The notes under the pieces: generated by a model
Seen by the model: the letters and a program-made list of their open reading frames with translations, nothing else
Database searches by the model: none
Told to the model about the DNA's origin: nothing
Program-made: the position numbers and the translations under genes
Part shown: positions 5,173 through 11,576 of the stretch, piece by piece
Layout: every line of letters begins with the position of its first letter
Numbering within the stretch: position 1 is the first letter of the stretch
Source of the DNA: CAISDA01 sp050258555
GTDB taxonomy: Bacteria; Bacteroidota; Ignavibacteria; UBA10030; UBA8401
DNA: 17,039 bases
Assembly: GCA_050258555.1 (NCBI GenBank)
Contig: JBLMZA010000151.1
Coordinates: 1 to 17,039, forward strand
Direction of reading: 5' to 3'

Positions 5173-6009
5173 CTATCTTTGTACGGCCGCCTCAAGGGTC
5201 CGCCGGCGCCGCTGATGCACCGACAGGAACACACCGCCGAACAGGAGCATGAGCGCCGCAGAGGCAATGATGCCGTCGCCGAAAAAGAGAGGATTCTCCG
5301 TGCTGAAGAAGGCCTCGGCCGATTCCGCCGCGCCGGTCAGCATCAGCGGCGTGAGCGTCATCACTCCGATGCGGAACGAGTAGCTCACCCACAGCGAACG
5401 GCTTCCATAATACAGCGCCGATGCGGCAATGCCGACCGCGCAATAATACAGCGCCATGAGGCCAAGCGTGGTCCAGGCGAAGTCCTCAAGCGGCACGAGA
5501 TCGGACAACGCATAGACGGCCCACAGCACCGATGAGAAGAAGAATCCCATCCATGCCGAACCGCTCCGCTCGAATTCCGTGAGGATCCATCCCCTGAATA
5601 TGTATTCTTCCACAAAAACGGTCGTGACCGAAAAGATGAAGATCGCCGGGATATCGAACAGCGTGGTCAGCGCCAGTGTCGTGCCGTTCTCGGGATCGGC
5701 AAACTGCACTTTCTTCACAAGCAACCCGGCGGCGGCAATCAGACCCGTGAGGAGGACCGGGATCAGAAAGGCGCCCGCATTTTTGGCGATACTCCATCTG
5801 AAAACACCCCTATCCTGCGCATCGTTCCGCCATTGTGCCGGTTTCAGCAGCAGATAGAGGAGTCCGGCCAGCAGCACGGTCCTGCCGTCGATGAGGAGCT
5901 CCCACAGGTACACGTAGGTTTTGATGCCCGCCGCCGCGGCCGCGGCATGGAGCGCCGCGATCACGGGAATGGCTGCGAGATACAACGGGAGGTTTTTCCT
6001 GAGGTTCAT
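5173..6009 (-). CDS. CPBP-family membrane protein, apparently lacking its active-site histidines
   Basis: This 278-residue polytopic protein has hydrophobic segments near 8-28, 33-55, 78-98, 112-134, 152-168, 180-202, 207-225 and 245-264. Residues 134-139 (E134-E135-Y-I-F-R139, followed by G140) form the first CPBP/Abi motif, EExxxR. The second motif, normally FxxxH, reads W163-A-V-Y-A167, and the third, normally a helix with H and N near 213, reads SLWVSYSFR. Both histidines are absent. CPBP proteins are intramembrane proteases related to Rce1 or non-catalytic relatives. This one may be a pseudo-enzyme. It starts 3 nt after the fabG-like stop codon and is surely co-transcribed with it. The substrate is unknown. 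Confidence 0.8.
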   Translation of the reverse strand: MNLRKNLPLYLAAIPVIAALHAAAAAAGIKTYVYLWELLIDGRTVLLAGLLYLLLKPAQWRNDAQDRGVFRWSIAKNAGAFLIPVLLTGLIAAAGLLVKKVQFADPENGTTLALTTLFDIPAIFIFSVTTVFVEEYIFRGWILTEFERSGSAWMGFFFSSVLWAVYALSDLVPLEDFAWTTLGLMALYYCAVGIAASALYYGSRSLWVSYSFRIGVMTLTPLMLTGAAESAEAFFSTENPLFFGDGIIASAALMLLFGGVFLSVHQRRRRTLEAAVQR

Positions 6010-6012
6010 GGG

Positions 6013-6771
6013 TCAGCCGACGAGTACGCTGCCGCCGTTGACGTTCATGATCTCGCCGGTGATGTGGCGGGCAAGATCGGAGGCAAGAAAGACGACCGGA
6101 CCGGCAATATCCTCCGGCGTGGGAATGCGTCCCAGAGGAATGCCTTTCCGCGCCGCCTCCTTGAATTTCTTGTCCTTGAAGATCTCCGCATTCAGATCGG
6201 TATCCACCCATCCGGGCGCAACGCTGTTGACCGTGATATTGAAGGGCGCAAGTTCCGTCGAGATGGCCTTGGTGAACGAAATGAGCGCGCCTTTCGAGGC
6301 GGCGTAATGGGAATGCTGCGCCTCGCCGCGCTGTCCGGCCGTGCTCGAAATGTTGATGATCTTTCCGCTCTTCTGCTGCTTCATCACCGGCACGACGGCG
6401 TTGGTCATGTAGAATGTGCCGTTCACGTTCACTTCCATCGTTTCCTTCCAGACGGCAGAGGGGAAATTCCCGATCTCGCCGAATGTCCAGATTGCCGCAT
6501 TGTTCACCAGGACGTCGATGCGCCCGAATGTTTTCATGGTCTTTTCGACCACAATCGCGGCGCTGCGCTCCCGGGCGATGTCGGCTTTGACGGCCAGACA
6601 GCGCCTTCCGAGCGATTCGACCTTGGCGGCGACGCCCCGTGCGGCATTGGTGTTGCTGGCATAGGTGATGACGACATCCGCGCCGGCTTTGGCAAAATAG
6701 ACGGCGCATGCCGCGCCGATGCCGCGCGATCCGCCCGTGATAATGGCAACCTGTCCTTCCAGTGTGATCAT
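6013..6771 (-). CDS. fabG: FabG-like 3-oxoacyl-ACP reductase, short-chain dehydrogenase
   Basis: The 252-residue protein is a classical SDR: nucleotide-binding TGGSRGIG at 12-19, NNAA at 90-93, and the catalytic set N115, S143, Y156 and K160. The C-terminal 'GrIptPEDIAgpVvFLaSDlarhITGeimnVnGGs' is typical of FabG-type enzymes. FabG reduces 3-oxoacyl-ACP with NADPH in fatty acid synthesis, but the SDR family is broad and another substrate is possible. No other fab genes are near. ATG 6771 is preferred over the in-frame start at 6825: the SDR fold begins there and an AAGGATGGA box lies upstream. It is the first gene of a pair with the CPBP protein. Confidence 0.85.
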   Translation of the reverse strand: MITLEGQVAIITGGSRGIGAACAVYFAKAGADVVITYASNTNAARGVAAKVESLGRRCLAVKADIARERSAAIVVEKTMKTFGRIDVLVNNAAIWTFGEIGNFPSAVWKETMEVNVNGTFYMTNAVVPVMKQQKSGKIINISSTAGQRGEAQHSHYAASKGALISFTKAISTELAPFNITVNSVAPGWVDTDLNAEIFKDKKFKEAARKGIPLGRIPTPEDIAGPVVFLASDLARHITGEIMNVNGGSVLVG

Positions 6772-6827
6772 AGCGTTTGTTCCATCCTTTTTAATAAAGA
6801 GACCAATCCGTGTCTTCGATGTCATTG

Positions 6828-6856
6828 AATTTACGCAATCCCTTCTCCCCCTGCAA
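6828..6856 (-). promoter_or_regulatory. Probable promoter of the fabG-CPBP pair
   Basis: On the minus strand TTGCAG (6856-6851) and TAAATT (6833-6828) are 17 nt apart, about 57 nt before the fabG ATG. It is divergent from the fur promoter, so the two share a 171-bp intergenic region. The match is moderate. Confidence 0.5.
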
Positions 6857-6887
6857 GATTTTTTGTGATAATACGCGCCATTGCGTA

Positions 6888-6916
6888 TTGACAGAAGGGT
6901 TTGTTCTCCGTATATT
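6888..6916 (+). promoter_or_regulatory. Strong sigma-70 type promoter of the fur-feo operon
   Basis: TTGACA (6888-6893), a 17-nt spacer and TATATT (6911-6916) give a near-consensus promoter. The predicted start near 6923 leaves a leader of only ~20 nt before the fur ATG at 6943. The -10 is overlapped by the palindrome at 6915-6939. Confidence 0.8.
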
Positions 6917-6939
6917 TATTTAGATTTAGTCTAAATAAA
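6915..6939. promoter_or_regulatory. Palindromic operator before fur, probable Fur box
   Basis: TTTATTTAGA (6915-6924) and TCTAAATAAA (6930-6939) are perfect 10-bp inverted arms around TTTAG. The element covers the end of the -10 and the predicted start, the position of a repressor site. Its core TTTAGA-N5-TCTAAA resembles operators of Fur/PerR-family and also DtxR/MntR-family repressors. Fur autoregulation is the simplest reading, since the next gene is a Fur protein. Confidence 0.7.
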
Positions 6940-6942
6940 AAT

Positions 6943-7383
6943 ATGCTCAATACTGAACGCGTCAAAGCCGATTTTACACAGTACCTGAAGCAGGGCAAGT
7001 ACCGCATCACGCCCGAGCGCTTTCTTGTGCTCGATGCCGTGCTCGGGTACGAAGGCCACTTCGATGCGGATGAATTGTTCCTGCGCGTGAAGACCAACGG
7101 GATCCGCGTCTCGCGCGCCACGGTCTACAATACGCTCGACCTGCTTCTTGACTGCGGCGTGGTCGCCAAGTTCCGCCTGGGCGACAATCATTCACGCTAC
7201 GAAAAGACGTGCGGCAAGCCCCATCACGATCATCTCATCTGCCTCGAGTGCGGCGAGATCATCGAATTTGTGAACAAGAAGATCGAGAAGCTCCAGGAGG
7301 AAGTGTGCCTGGAGAATCATTTCAAGGCGCAGAGCACGTCGCTGCAGATTTTCGGCGTCTGCGCCAAATGCAGAAAAGACTGA
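6943..7383 (+). CDS. fur: Ferric uptake regulator, Fur family
   Basis: The 146-residue protein has the Fur winged helix (~15-85, with 'ITPERflVLdav...F.AdELF.rvk...IrVSRATVYNTLdlLld.GvV'). It also has the dimerisation/metal domain. H39 and H94-H95-D96-H97 fit the regulatory metal sites. C100-x2-C103 and C140-x2-C143 form the structural zinc site. Placement directly before feoA and feoB argues for an iron-sensing Fur rather than PerR or Zur, though sequence alone does not prove the metal. ATG 6943 is preferred; an upstream in-frame TTG at 6901 lies before the promoter -10. There is no Shine-Dalgarno, only an A-rich stretch. The TGA overlaps the feoA ATG by one base, so translation of feoA is likely coupled. 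Confidence 0.92.
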   Translation: MLNTERVKADFTQYLKQGKYRITPERFLVLDAVLGYEGHFDADELFLRVKTNGIRVSRATVYNTLDLLLDCGVVAKFRLGDNHSRYEKTCGKPHHDHLICLECGEIIEFVNKKIEKLQEEVCLENHFKAQSTSLQIFGVCAKCRKD

Positions 7384-7616
7384 TGAACACAATGCTGAAC
7401 CTCAAGGATGTCCCCCAGGGCAAGATCGTGCGCGTACGGCACCTGCAGTCGCATCCCGAGCTGTGCTCGAGACTGCGCGAACTGGGCTTTTGCGAAGACG
7501 CCGTCGTACGCTGCGTCATCAACGGGTCGCATCAGATGATCTGTGAAGTGTGCAACACACGCATCGGCATGCATCATACGATCGCCCGGACCATACTTGT
7601 TTCACCATACGAATAA
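7383..7616 (+). CDS. feoA: FeoA, ferrous iron transport accessory protein
   Basis: The 77-residue cytoplasmic protein has the SH3-like FeoA pattern: 'L.dvPqGkivrVrhLqshpelcsRLrELGFcedAvV' then 'IArtILVsPYE'. FeoA is thought to bind FeoB and tune its activity. The ATG shares its A with the fur stop codon; a second ATG at 7392 is possible. Five cysteines are present (C28, C37, C44, C54 and C57), with C54-x2-C57 followed by H64-H65. This is unusual for FeoA, which needs no metal ligands. feoB follows after 20 nt. Confidence 0.88.
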   Translation: MNTMLNLKDVPQGKIVRVRHLQSHPELCSRLRELGFCEDAVVRCVINGSHQMICEVCNTRIGMHHTIARTILVSPYE

Positions 7617-7636
7617 AGCACACAGTGGAAGCACAC

Positions 7637-9712
7637 ATGATCAGAAACGTCGCGCTCATCGGCAATCCCAACAGCGGAAAAACAACGCTCTTCAACGCGC
7701 TCACGGGACTCCGTCAGAAGGTGGGGAATTATCCGGGCGTGACGGTGGAAAAGAAGGAAGGAAAGATCCCGTTCGAAGACGGACGGGAAGTATCGCTGCT
7801 CGATCTCCCCGGCACATACAGCCTCATCGCCTCGTCTCCCGATGAAAAGATCGCGGTCGACGTCCTGCTCGGCCGCGTGAAGAACACTCCCCTGCCCGAC
7901 GCGGTCATCTGCGTGGTCGATGCGAGCAATCTCGAACGGAATCTCTACCTCGTCAGCCAGATCATCGATCATCATCTGCCGACGGTGATCGCGCTCAACA
8001 TGATCGATGTCGCCGAGGCCTCCGGCGTCAAAATCAACACGCGCGCGCTCTCCGATGCGCTCGGCGTTCCGGTCGTTCCCACCGTGGCGAAAAAAGGAAA
8101 GGGCGTCGAGGAGCTGAAGCGCATTCTTTCCAGGCCCATCGTTCCTTCCCCGCAGTCGCATCAGTGGCATCTGCCCGTGCCGGTGCAGAAGGAAGTCGAA
8201 GAGCTCACGGAGATGATCTCGTCGCATCACCGGCTCGGCTCGAGCGCCGCGCACCATGAAGCGCTCGTGCTCCTGTCGTCGGCCAAGGAGCTGGACATCG
8301 ATCACACCGATATCGCGCCCGAGATCCGCGCGCACGTCAGGAAGGATTATCAGAAGCTCGATTTCCTCGGCGTGGACCGTTTCTCGATCTTCATCGAGGC
8401 GCGCTATCAGTGGATCAGGCAGGTCTGCGCCGCATCGGTCACGAAATCCGTCCGCACGCGCGCCACATTCAGCGACAAAGTGGATGCCGTGCTCACGCAC
8501 AAGGTCTGGGGAGTGATCATCTTCTTCGCGCTCATGAGCCTCATGTTCCAGATGATCTTTTCCTGGGCGGAAATCCCCATGGAGCTCATCGGCAGCGGCT
8601 TCGACGCGCTCGGATCGGCCGTCGGCACGGTGCTGCCTCCGGGAGATCTTCACGACCTGATCGTCAACGGCGTCATCTCGGGCGTCGGCGCCGTCGTCAC
8701 ATTCCTTCCGCAGATCCTGCTGCTCTTTTTCTTCCTGAGCCTGCTCGAGGACAGCGGCTATATGGCGCGCGCGGCCTACGTGATGGACCGCACCATGAAC
8801 AGCGTCGGACTCCATGGCAAATCGTTCATCCCCATGCTCAGTTCGTTCGCCTGCGCCATCCCGGGCATCATGGCGACGCGCACGATCGAAAATCCCAAGG
8901 ACCGGCTCGTCACCATTCTCGTGTCCCCGCTCATGAGCTGCAGCGCGCGATTGCCGGTGTATGCGCTCATGATCGCGGCGTTCATACCGCAGACGCGCAT
9001 CTTCGGCATCTTCAGCCTGCCCGGCATGGTGCTGATCGGACTGTATGTGACGGGACTGCTGGCCGCGCTGGCAATGGCATGGATCTTCAAGAAAACGCTT
9101 ATGAAGGGAACCTCGCTTCCCTTCCTCATGGAACTGCCGCCGTACAAGGTTCCGTCGATGAAGTCGACCGGCATACAGATGTGGGAACGCGGCACGATCT
9201 TTTTAAAGAAAGCGGGCACGATCATCCTCGGCATTTCCATCATCCTCTGGTTTCTGGCCGCATACCCGAAACACGAGCATGCCACGCCGTCCGAACAGCT
9301 GGCGCAGAGCTTCGTCGGCCAGGCGGGACATTTCATCGAACCGGCCATCAGGCCGCTCGGATTCGACTGGAAGATCGGCATCGGCCTTCTTTCCTCGATG
9401 CTGCAGCGTGAAGTCTTCGTCAGCACGATGGGAACGATCTACAACATTCAGGACGATAATGCCGGCAGCATGCGCGAGGCGATGATCCGGGACGTCGATC
9501 CGGAAACCGGCAGACCGGTCTTCACCGTGCTGACCGCCATCTGCATCATGATCTATTACGTGCTGGCGATGCAGTGCTTCTCGACGCTCGTGGTTGTGAA
9601 GCGCGAAACGAATTCATGGAAATGGCCCGTCTTCCAGTTTGCGTATATGACGGCGCTCGCCTACGCCGCGACATTCGCCGTGTACCGGATCGGGTCATTG
9701 TTTCTACCATAA
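7637..9712 (+). CDS. feoB: FeoB, ferrous iron transporter
   Basis: At 691 residues this is a normal-length FeoB. The N-terminal G domain shows G1 GNPNSGKT (9-16), the G2 region VGNYPGVTV (29-37), G3 DLPG (56-59) and G4 NMID (121-124). A helical GDI-like region follows to ~270. The membrane part has two Gate repeats: the first near 'SGVGAVVTFLPQILLLFFFL' in outline with SSFACAIPGIMATR, then MSCSARLPVY, and the second toward the C-terminus. It imports Fe2+ across the inner membrane with GTP hydrolysis in its G domain. ATG 7637 is chosen because the G domain starts within three residues of it. The frame is open upstream, but that part overlaps feoA. It is the core of the fur-feoA-feoB operon. 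Confidence 0.96.
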   Translation: MIRNVALIGNPNSGKTTLFNALTGLRQKVGNYPGVTVEKKEGKIPFEDGREVSLLDLPGTYSLIASSPDEKIAVDVLLGRVKNTPLPDAVICVVDASNLERNLYLVSQIIDHHLPTVIALNMIDVAEASGVKINTRALSDALGVPVVPTVAKKGKGVEELKRILSRPIVPSPQSHQWHLPVPVQKEVEELTEMISSHHRLGSSAAHHEALVLLSSAKELDIDHTDIAPEIRAHVRKDYQKLDFLGVDRFSIFIEARYQWIRQVCAASVTKSVRTRATFSDKVDAVLTHKVWGVIIFFALMSLMFQMIFSWAEIPMELIGSGFDALGSAVGTVLPPGDLHDLIVNGVISGVGAVVTFLPQILLLFFFLSLLEDSGYMARAAYVMDRTMNSVGLHGKSFIPMLSSFACAIPGIMATRTIENPKDRLVTILVSPLMSCSARLPVYALMIAAFIPQTRIFGIFSLPGMVLIGLYVTGLLAALAMAWIFKKTLMKGTSLPFLMELPPYKVPSMKSTGIQMWERGTIFLKKAGTIILGISIILWFLAAYPKHEHATPSEQLAQSFVGQAGHFIEPAIRPLGFDWKIGIGLLSSMLQREVFVSTMGTIYNIQDDNAGSMREAMIRDVDPETGRPVFTVLTAICIMIYYVLAMQCFSTLVVVKRETNSWKWPVFQFAYMTALAYAATFAVYRIGSLFLP

Positions 9713-9730
9713 TATTTTTTATTTTGTGTG

Positions 9731-9780
9731 GCGAAGCCGGAAATGATACGCGCGTCAAGCGCGGTTGTGGGGTGCTTCGC
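9731..9780 (+). repeat. Inverted repeat / RNA hairpin between feoB and the small membrane gene
   Basis: GCGAAGC (9731-9737) pairs with GCTTCGC (9774-9780). Inside it, CGCGC (9749-9753) pairs with GCGCG (9759-9763) around GTCAA. No U-tract follows, so it is not a normal terminator. It may stabilise or process the mRNA between the two cistrons. Confidence 0.5.
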
Positions 9781-9800
9781 TCATCACCGGGAGGCATTCT

Positions 9801-9959
9801 ATGGACTGGCAGCAGGCAGCATCGCTTCTGATCGTCATTGCAACCGCACTGCTTTTTGCGCGCAACGCCCTGAGGAAGAAAAAGAATCCGTCCTCCGTTT
9901 CATCGTCCTGCGCGCACTGCGCGGGATGCGGCACGGGGCCTTCGGAGATCTATAAATAA
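9801..9959 (+). CDS. FeoB-associated Cys-rich membrane protein
   Basis: The 52-residue peptide has one membrane helix (~6-22), a basic stretch (RNALRKKKN) and a C-terminal C37-x2-C40-x2-C43 cluster. This is the layout of the FeoB-associated Cys-rich membrane protein family, found directly after feoB in many bacteria and thought to assist iron handling at the transporter. GGGAGG lies 6 nt before ATG 9801, which supports this start over an in-frame one at 9765. An 88-nt gap holding a stable hairpin separates it from feoB. Confidence 0.8.
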   Translation: MDWQQAASLLIVIATALLFARNALRKKKNPSSVSSSCAHCAGCGTGPSEIYK

Positions 9960-10034
9960 CACAACAGCATTTCAGGCTCACAGTATTTTTCAACCAGGAT
10001 TAATTTTCATTCAATCATCATATCGGATACATCC

Positions 10035-10352
10035 ATGGAAGAACAGACAGTCCAACCCGTCTCAAAAGAAACAGTCTACGAAGCATTGCAGACAGTGTAT
10101 GATCCGGAAATTCCGGTCAGCGTCGTCGACCTCGGCCTGGTGTACGACGTGAAGATCATCGACGACTGGGTCGGCGTGAAAATGACGCTGACCACGCCGG
10201 GCTGCGGCATGGCCAATCACATCGCCGGCATGGTGAAGCAGCGTGTGTCGGAAATTCCGGGCGTCGCCGATGCCGACGTGCGCATCGTATGGGATCCGCA
10301 GTGGAATCCCACGATGATCAATCCGGAAGCACGGAAGAAGTTGGGCTGGTAA
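10035..10352 (+). CDS. sufT: SufT / MIP18 family (DUF59) Fe-S maturation protein
   Basis: The 105-residue protein shows the family marks D23-P-E-I-P27 with 'VDLGLVYDV', then 'MTLTTPGCGMANHIAGMVKQ' in outline with the conserved C57, and a 'WdPqWnPtMInPEARkkLGW' ending. These proteins help Fe-S cluster assembly or delivery (SufT, PaaD, MIP18). It stands alone, without other suf genes, 75 nt after the FeoB-associated gene. No convincing promoter or Shine-Dalgarno is visible, so it may be the last gene of the iron operon. Its stop codon is only 2 bp from that of the convergent TauE/SafE gene. SufT is the best name, although PaaD-like relatives share the motifs. Confidence 0.85.
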   Translation: MEEQTVQPVSKETVYEALQTVYDPEIPVSVVDLGLVYDVKIIDDWVGVKMTLTTPGCGMANHIAGMVKQRVSEIPGVADADVRIVWDPQWNPTMINPEARKKLGW

Positions 10353-10354
10353 TA

Positions 10355-11077
10355 TCAGTGAGGCATGCAGCACGGCGGCGCCTGAGCCGCCGCTGCCTGC
10401 ACGGGAATCTTCGGACTCACCATCGGGATTCCGAGGTTGAGCCCGCGGAGAATGAGGATTATTCCAAGCACGAACACAAACACCGGTGCCAGACGCAGCA
10501 GGCGTCGGCGCACTGGAAGCGGAACGATGCTGCCTGCGGCCGATACGCCGAACAGGAGCGGCATGGTACCGATACCGAATCCCGCCATCAGAAGCATTCC
10601 CTCCCCGATCGTTCCTGTGGCCGAAGCGCCGGCCATCGCCATGTAGACGAGTCCGCAGGGAAGAAATCCATTTACCACACCCACTGCGAATAGCGACGCG
10701 CGTGTCCGTTTCCGGAATGCGGAGCCGAAGGCTTTCTTCAATGCAGCCTGCACGCGATAGGCAATCGGCACATTCGCCCAGACCCTGTTCATGATGCCGG
10801 GCAGCAGCGCCGTGAGCACCATGAGCGATCCGACCGCAACGGAGACTTCCTGCTGGAAGCCTGCCACAACAAACCGCTGCCCCGCCAGTCCGGCCGCCGC
10901 CCCCAGCAGCACATAGGACGCCGACCGTCCGAGATGATAGAGCATGCGCCCGAACAGATAGGCCGCTCCGCGCTCTCCGGCCGACGGCAGTGCCGCCGCG
11001 ATGGGACCGCACATGCCGACGCAATGGATGCTTCCCGCCAGTCCGATGAAAAATCCCGCCGTCAATACCGAGATCAT
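10355..11077 (-). CDS. Sulfite exporter TauE/SafE-family protein of the cbb3 cluster
   Basis: The 240-residue polytopic protein has about six helices and two signature segments: GLAGSIHCVGMCGP (12-25, with H18, C19 and C23) and VNGFLPCGLVYMAMAG (135-150, with C141). This is the UreH-like/DsbD-type transmembrane family commonly annotated TauE/SafE and found at the end of FixGHIS-type clusters. A role in copper or thiol handling for oxidase assembly is suspected there. Its C-terminus, residues 235-240 (PCCMPH), adds possible metal ligands facing away from the membrane. It lies 24 nt after ccoH and is the last gene of the operon. True sulfite export is unlikely in this context. Confidence 0.8.
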   Translation of the reverse strand: MISVLTAGFFIGLAGSIHCVGMCGPIAAALPSAGERGAAYLFGRMLYHLGRSASYVLLGAAAGLAGQRFVVAGFQQEVSVAVGSLMVLTALLPGIMNRVWANVPIAYRVQAALKKAFGSAFRKRTRASLFAVGVVNGFLPCGLVYMAMAGASATGTIGEGMLLMAGFGIGTMPLLFGVSAAGSIVPLPVRRRLLRLAPVFVFVLGIILILRGLNLGIPMVSPKIPVQAAAAQAPPCCMPH

Positions 11078-11101
11078 ATTCGCATATCTTTCCGTGTTCG
11101 C

Positions 11102-11575
11102 TTACTGAATGACAACAGGCTGCTCGGCGTAGTATGCGCCGGCCCTTGTATTCCATTCCGCCTGAATTTTCCAGAGCCCGCGCGCAAGGCGCGTTGTGGC
11201 GATGCGCTGGACTCCCTGATGGTCTACCGCCATTGGGGCGTCTGTATCCATCCGCTTGTCCGAAGGGCGGTACAAATGGATCGTCCCGTTTGTCTCGGGC
11301 GCAAGCACCGAGGGCGAAAACGTGAGGACGAGCGTATCGCCGGACGAGACGATCGAAAGCGCGCCGCCGGCATCGACGGCTCTGCGCCGGCTTTCGATAC
11401 GGTGCTGATACGCCAGTTCGCGTTCGTAATAATTGTCGGCCACAAGGTCCGACCCGTGCCTCATGGCGATCACCAGCATCAACGCCATGCCGGCAAAAAA
11501 GATCATGATCGCCAGCAGGATGCCTGTGCCCCAGTTGAATTTTTTGTGCGTGTGCTGATGCTTCATTCCGACCAT
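11102..11575 (-). CDS. ccoH: CcoH/FixH, cbb3 oxidase assembly protein
   Basis: The 157-residue protein has a His-rich N-terminus (MKHQHTHKK), one membrane anchor (~15-38, with 'WGTGILLAIMIFFAGMALML' in outline) and an exported beta-rich FixH domain. The segment 'VADNYYERELAYQHRIES' is characteristic. CcoH interacts with CcoN and supports cbb3 assembly and stability. The ATG at 11575 lies one base after the ccoG stop. A second ATG at 11566 has a better AGGATGG box and is equally possible. Confidence 0.85.
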   Translation of the reverse strand: MVGMKHQHTHKKFNWGTGILLAIMIFFAGMALMLVIAMRHGSDLVADNYYERELAYQHRIESRRRAVDAGGALSIVSSGDTLVLTFSPSVLAPETNGTIHLYRPSDKRMDTDAPMAVDHQGVQRIATTRLARGLWKIQAEWNTRAGAYYAEQPVVIQ

Positions 11576-11576
11576 C

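Noticed and set aside
5164..5184. GTAC-N7-GTAC hairpin at the CPBP stop codon as a terminator, and TTGACT (5169-5164) as a promoter for the Hc1 gene
   Set aside because: The stem is only 4 bp with an interrupted T-run, and no convincing -10 lies 16-18 nt from the TTGACT box.
10373..10392. CGGCGGC/GCCGCCG hairpin just after sufT as a terminator
   Set aside because: No T-tract follows on either strand, and it lies in codons for the Ala-rich tail of the TauE/SafE protein, where such repeats arise from Ala codons.
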